Origin: an uncultured Erysipelotrichaceae bacterium
GTDB lineage: Bacteria > Bacillota_I > Bacilli_A > Erysipelotrichales > Coprobacillaceae
Assembly: GCA_937917505.1 (NCBI GenBank)
Contig: CALDMQ010000174.1
Coordinates: 1 to 5,261, forward strand
DNA length: 5,261 nt
Direction: 5' to 3'
A program made the position numbers and the translations under genes. Of the stretch, positions 4,073 through 5,261 are shown one piece after another. The notes beneath the pieces are model-generated. The model worked only from the letters and a program-made list of their open reading frames with translations. It did no database searches and was not told where the DNA came from. The stretch's first letter is position 1. Every line of letters begins with the position of its first letter.

Positions 4073-5261
4073 ATGGAAATGAATGAGTTATTGGAAGATT
4101 ATGGTTGTTTAACATTTACTGATGATGTGATGAAAGAAAGAATTCCTAGATCTACATATAAGGCTTTTCATGAAGCTCTAGATAAAGGTGAACCTCTTGC
4201 AAGAGAAACAGCAACTGTGATAGCAAATGCAATGAAGATTTGGGCTATTGAACATGGTGCTACACATTTTACGCATTGGTTTATGCCAATGACAGGGTTG
4301 ACTGCAGAGAAACATGATGCTTTTTTAGAACCTGATGGAAATAAGGCAGTATTGGAATTTAGTGGAAAGACTTTAAGAAAAGGGGAACCTGATGCATCTT
4401 CTTTTCCTTCTGGGGGTTTACGTGCGACTTTTGAAGCAAGAGGATATACAGCATGGGATTGTACTTCTCCAGCTTTTGTGAAAGATGGAAGTTTATTTAT
4501 ACCGACATTATTCTGTTCATATACAGGAGAAGCTTTGGATAAGAAAACACCTTTATTAAAATCTGTGGATGCTTTGTCAAAAGCATCATGTCGATTGTTA
4601 CCACTCCTTGGTATGGAAGGTGTAACTAAAGTTACTGCTTCTGTGGGGAGTGAACAAGAATATTTCTTAGTTGCAGATGAGTATTATCAAAAACGTATGG
4701 ATTTAAAGTTAACTGGTCGAACTTTGTTTGGTGCAATGCCTCCAAAGGGACAAGAATTAGAGGATCATTATTTTGGAAGTTTAAAACGTAAGGTTGCAGC
4801 TTTTATGAAAGATTTAGATAAAGAATTGTGGCGTTATGGAATTCCATCTAAAACAAAACATAACGAAGCTGCACCTGCTCAACATGAGGTTGCTTGTGTT
4901 TATCGTGATGTGAATATAACTTGTGATAATAATCATCTTTTGATGCAATTAATGCAAGATATTGCAAAGAAACATGGTTTAAGATGTTTATTACATGAAA
5001 AGCCATTTCAGGGAGTTAATGGATCAGGTAAGCATGATAATTGGTCAGTTATTACAAATACTGGAGTTAATTTATTTAATCCAGGAGAAAATCCAGCCGA
5101 AAATTTACCTTTTTTAGCATCGTTAGCATGCACAATTAAAGCGGTTGATGAATATGCTGATTTACTACGTATGACAATTGCCAGTGCTGGTAATGATCAT
5201 CGTTTAGGTGCAGATGAAGCCCCACCTGCAATTGTATCAATGTTCTTAGGAGAAGAACTTG
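4073..5261 (+). CDS. glnN: Glutamine synthetase, class III (GlnN), N-terminal part (3' end outside window)
   Basis: The frame is open from ATG 4073 to the window end, giving 396 residues of a family usually near 700. The enzyme joins ammonia to glutamate with ATP in the cytoplasm, the main entry of ammonium into organic nitrogen. Class III features seen: ATHFTHWFMPMTGLTAEKHD (63-82) in the N-terminal domain; FPSGGLRATFEARGYTAWD; GSEQEYF (192-198) with metal-binding Glu residues; NEAAPAQHE (264-272); NGSGKHDNWS (316-325); NPGENP (336-341); and AGNDHRLGADEAPPAI (372-387). These differ from the short GlnA-type classes, and class III enzymes form dodecamers in studied species. GGGGAG (4060-4065) sits 7 bases before the ATG; a second in-frame ATG two codons on is less well spaced. 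The gene is transcribed from its own promoter at 4016-4044. No frameshift or missing motif is seen in the visible part. Confidence 0.96.
   Translation, partial: MEMNELLEDYGCLTFTDDVMKERIPRSTYKAFHEALDKGEPLARETATVIANAMKIWAIEHGATHFTHWFMPMTGLTAEKHDAFLEPDGNKAVLEFSGKTLRKGEPDASSFPSGGLRATFEARGYTAWDCTSPAFVKDGSLFIPTLFCSYTGEALDKKTPLLKSVDALSKASCRLLPLLGMEGVTKVTASVGSEQEYFLVADEYYQKRMDLKLTGRTLFGAMPPKGQELEDHYFGSLKRKVAAFMKDLDKELWRYGIPSKTKHNEAAPAQHEVACVYRDVNITCDNNHLLMQLMQDIAKKHGLRCLLHEKPFQGVNGSGKHDNWSVITNTGVNLFNPGENPAENLPFLASLACTIKAVDEYADLLRMTIASAGNDHRLGADEAPPAIVSMFLGEEL

Overview
This is a low-GC, AT-rich window with strong Shine-Dalgarno sites, consensus sigma-A type promoters with 17-bp spacers, and short U-tailed terminators. 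These point to a Firmicute. The gene set (an orphan lactose/cellobiose-type PTS permease, a GntR/HutC regulator of the 'LPYE ... CNKETMKKAL' kind, and a class III glutamine synthetase) fits a gut anaerobe of the Erysipelotrichia/Coprobacillus type. That placement is inference; only the low-GC Gram-positive style is seen directly. All genes are on the + strand.

Layout. (1) Positions 1-1014: the 3' part of exodeoxyribonuclease III (xth/exoA), overlapping by 4 bp (ATGA) a complete YfcE-type metallophosphodiesterase. These two form a translationally coupled pair. (2) Positions 1054-2068: a GntR/HutC-family regulator with a candidate operator just upstream of its ribosome binding site, then its terminator, then a 270-bp AT-rich gap. 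The gap holds a perfect 16-bp palindrome, a second copy of the same operator in inverted orientation, and a strong promoter. (3) Positions 2069-3427: a complete PTS EIIC permease of the lactose/cellobiose family, transcribed alone and closed by a strong terminator. No EIIA, EIIB or glycosidase is next to it. (4) Positions 3443-4007: a monocistronic gene for a small membrane protein with two predicted N-terminal membrane helices, a possible bacterial PH-like domain and a very basic tail, with its own promoter and terminator. (5) Positions 4016-5261: a consensus promoter and the first 396 codons of a class III glutamine synthetase (glnN), cut by the window end.

How the parts work together. The best-supported regulatory story is local. 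The sequence TACCATACTTTT occurs once before the GntR gene (on the minus strand) and once before the permease gene (on the plus strand). The permease copy forms a perfect inverted repeat AAAAGTA-CCA-TACTTTT. This suggests the regulator controls both itself and the permease. The permease operator lies upstream of the -35 box instead of overlapping the promoter core, so activation, looping or a second operator (the 16-bp palindrome) should be considered besides simple repression. I see no CRISPR array, mobile element, tRNA or rRNA, and no clear evidence of a wholly new system. The orphan permease with its dual-operator regulator and the PH-like basic-tail membrane protein are the least ordinary items.
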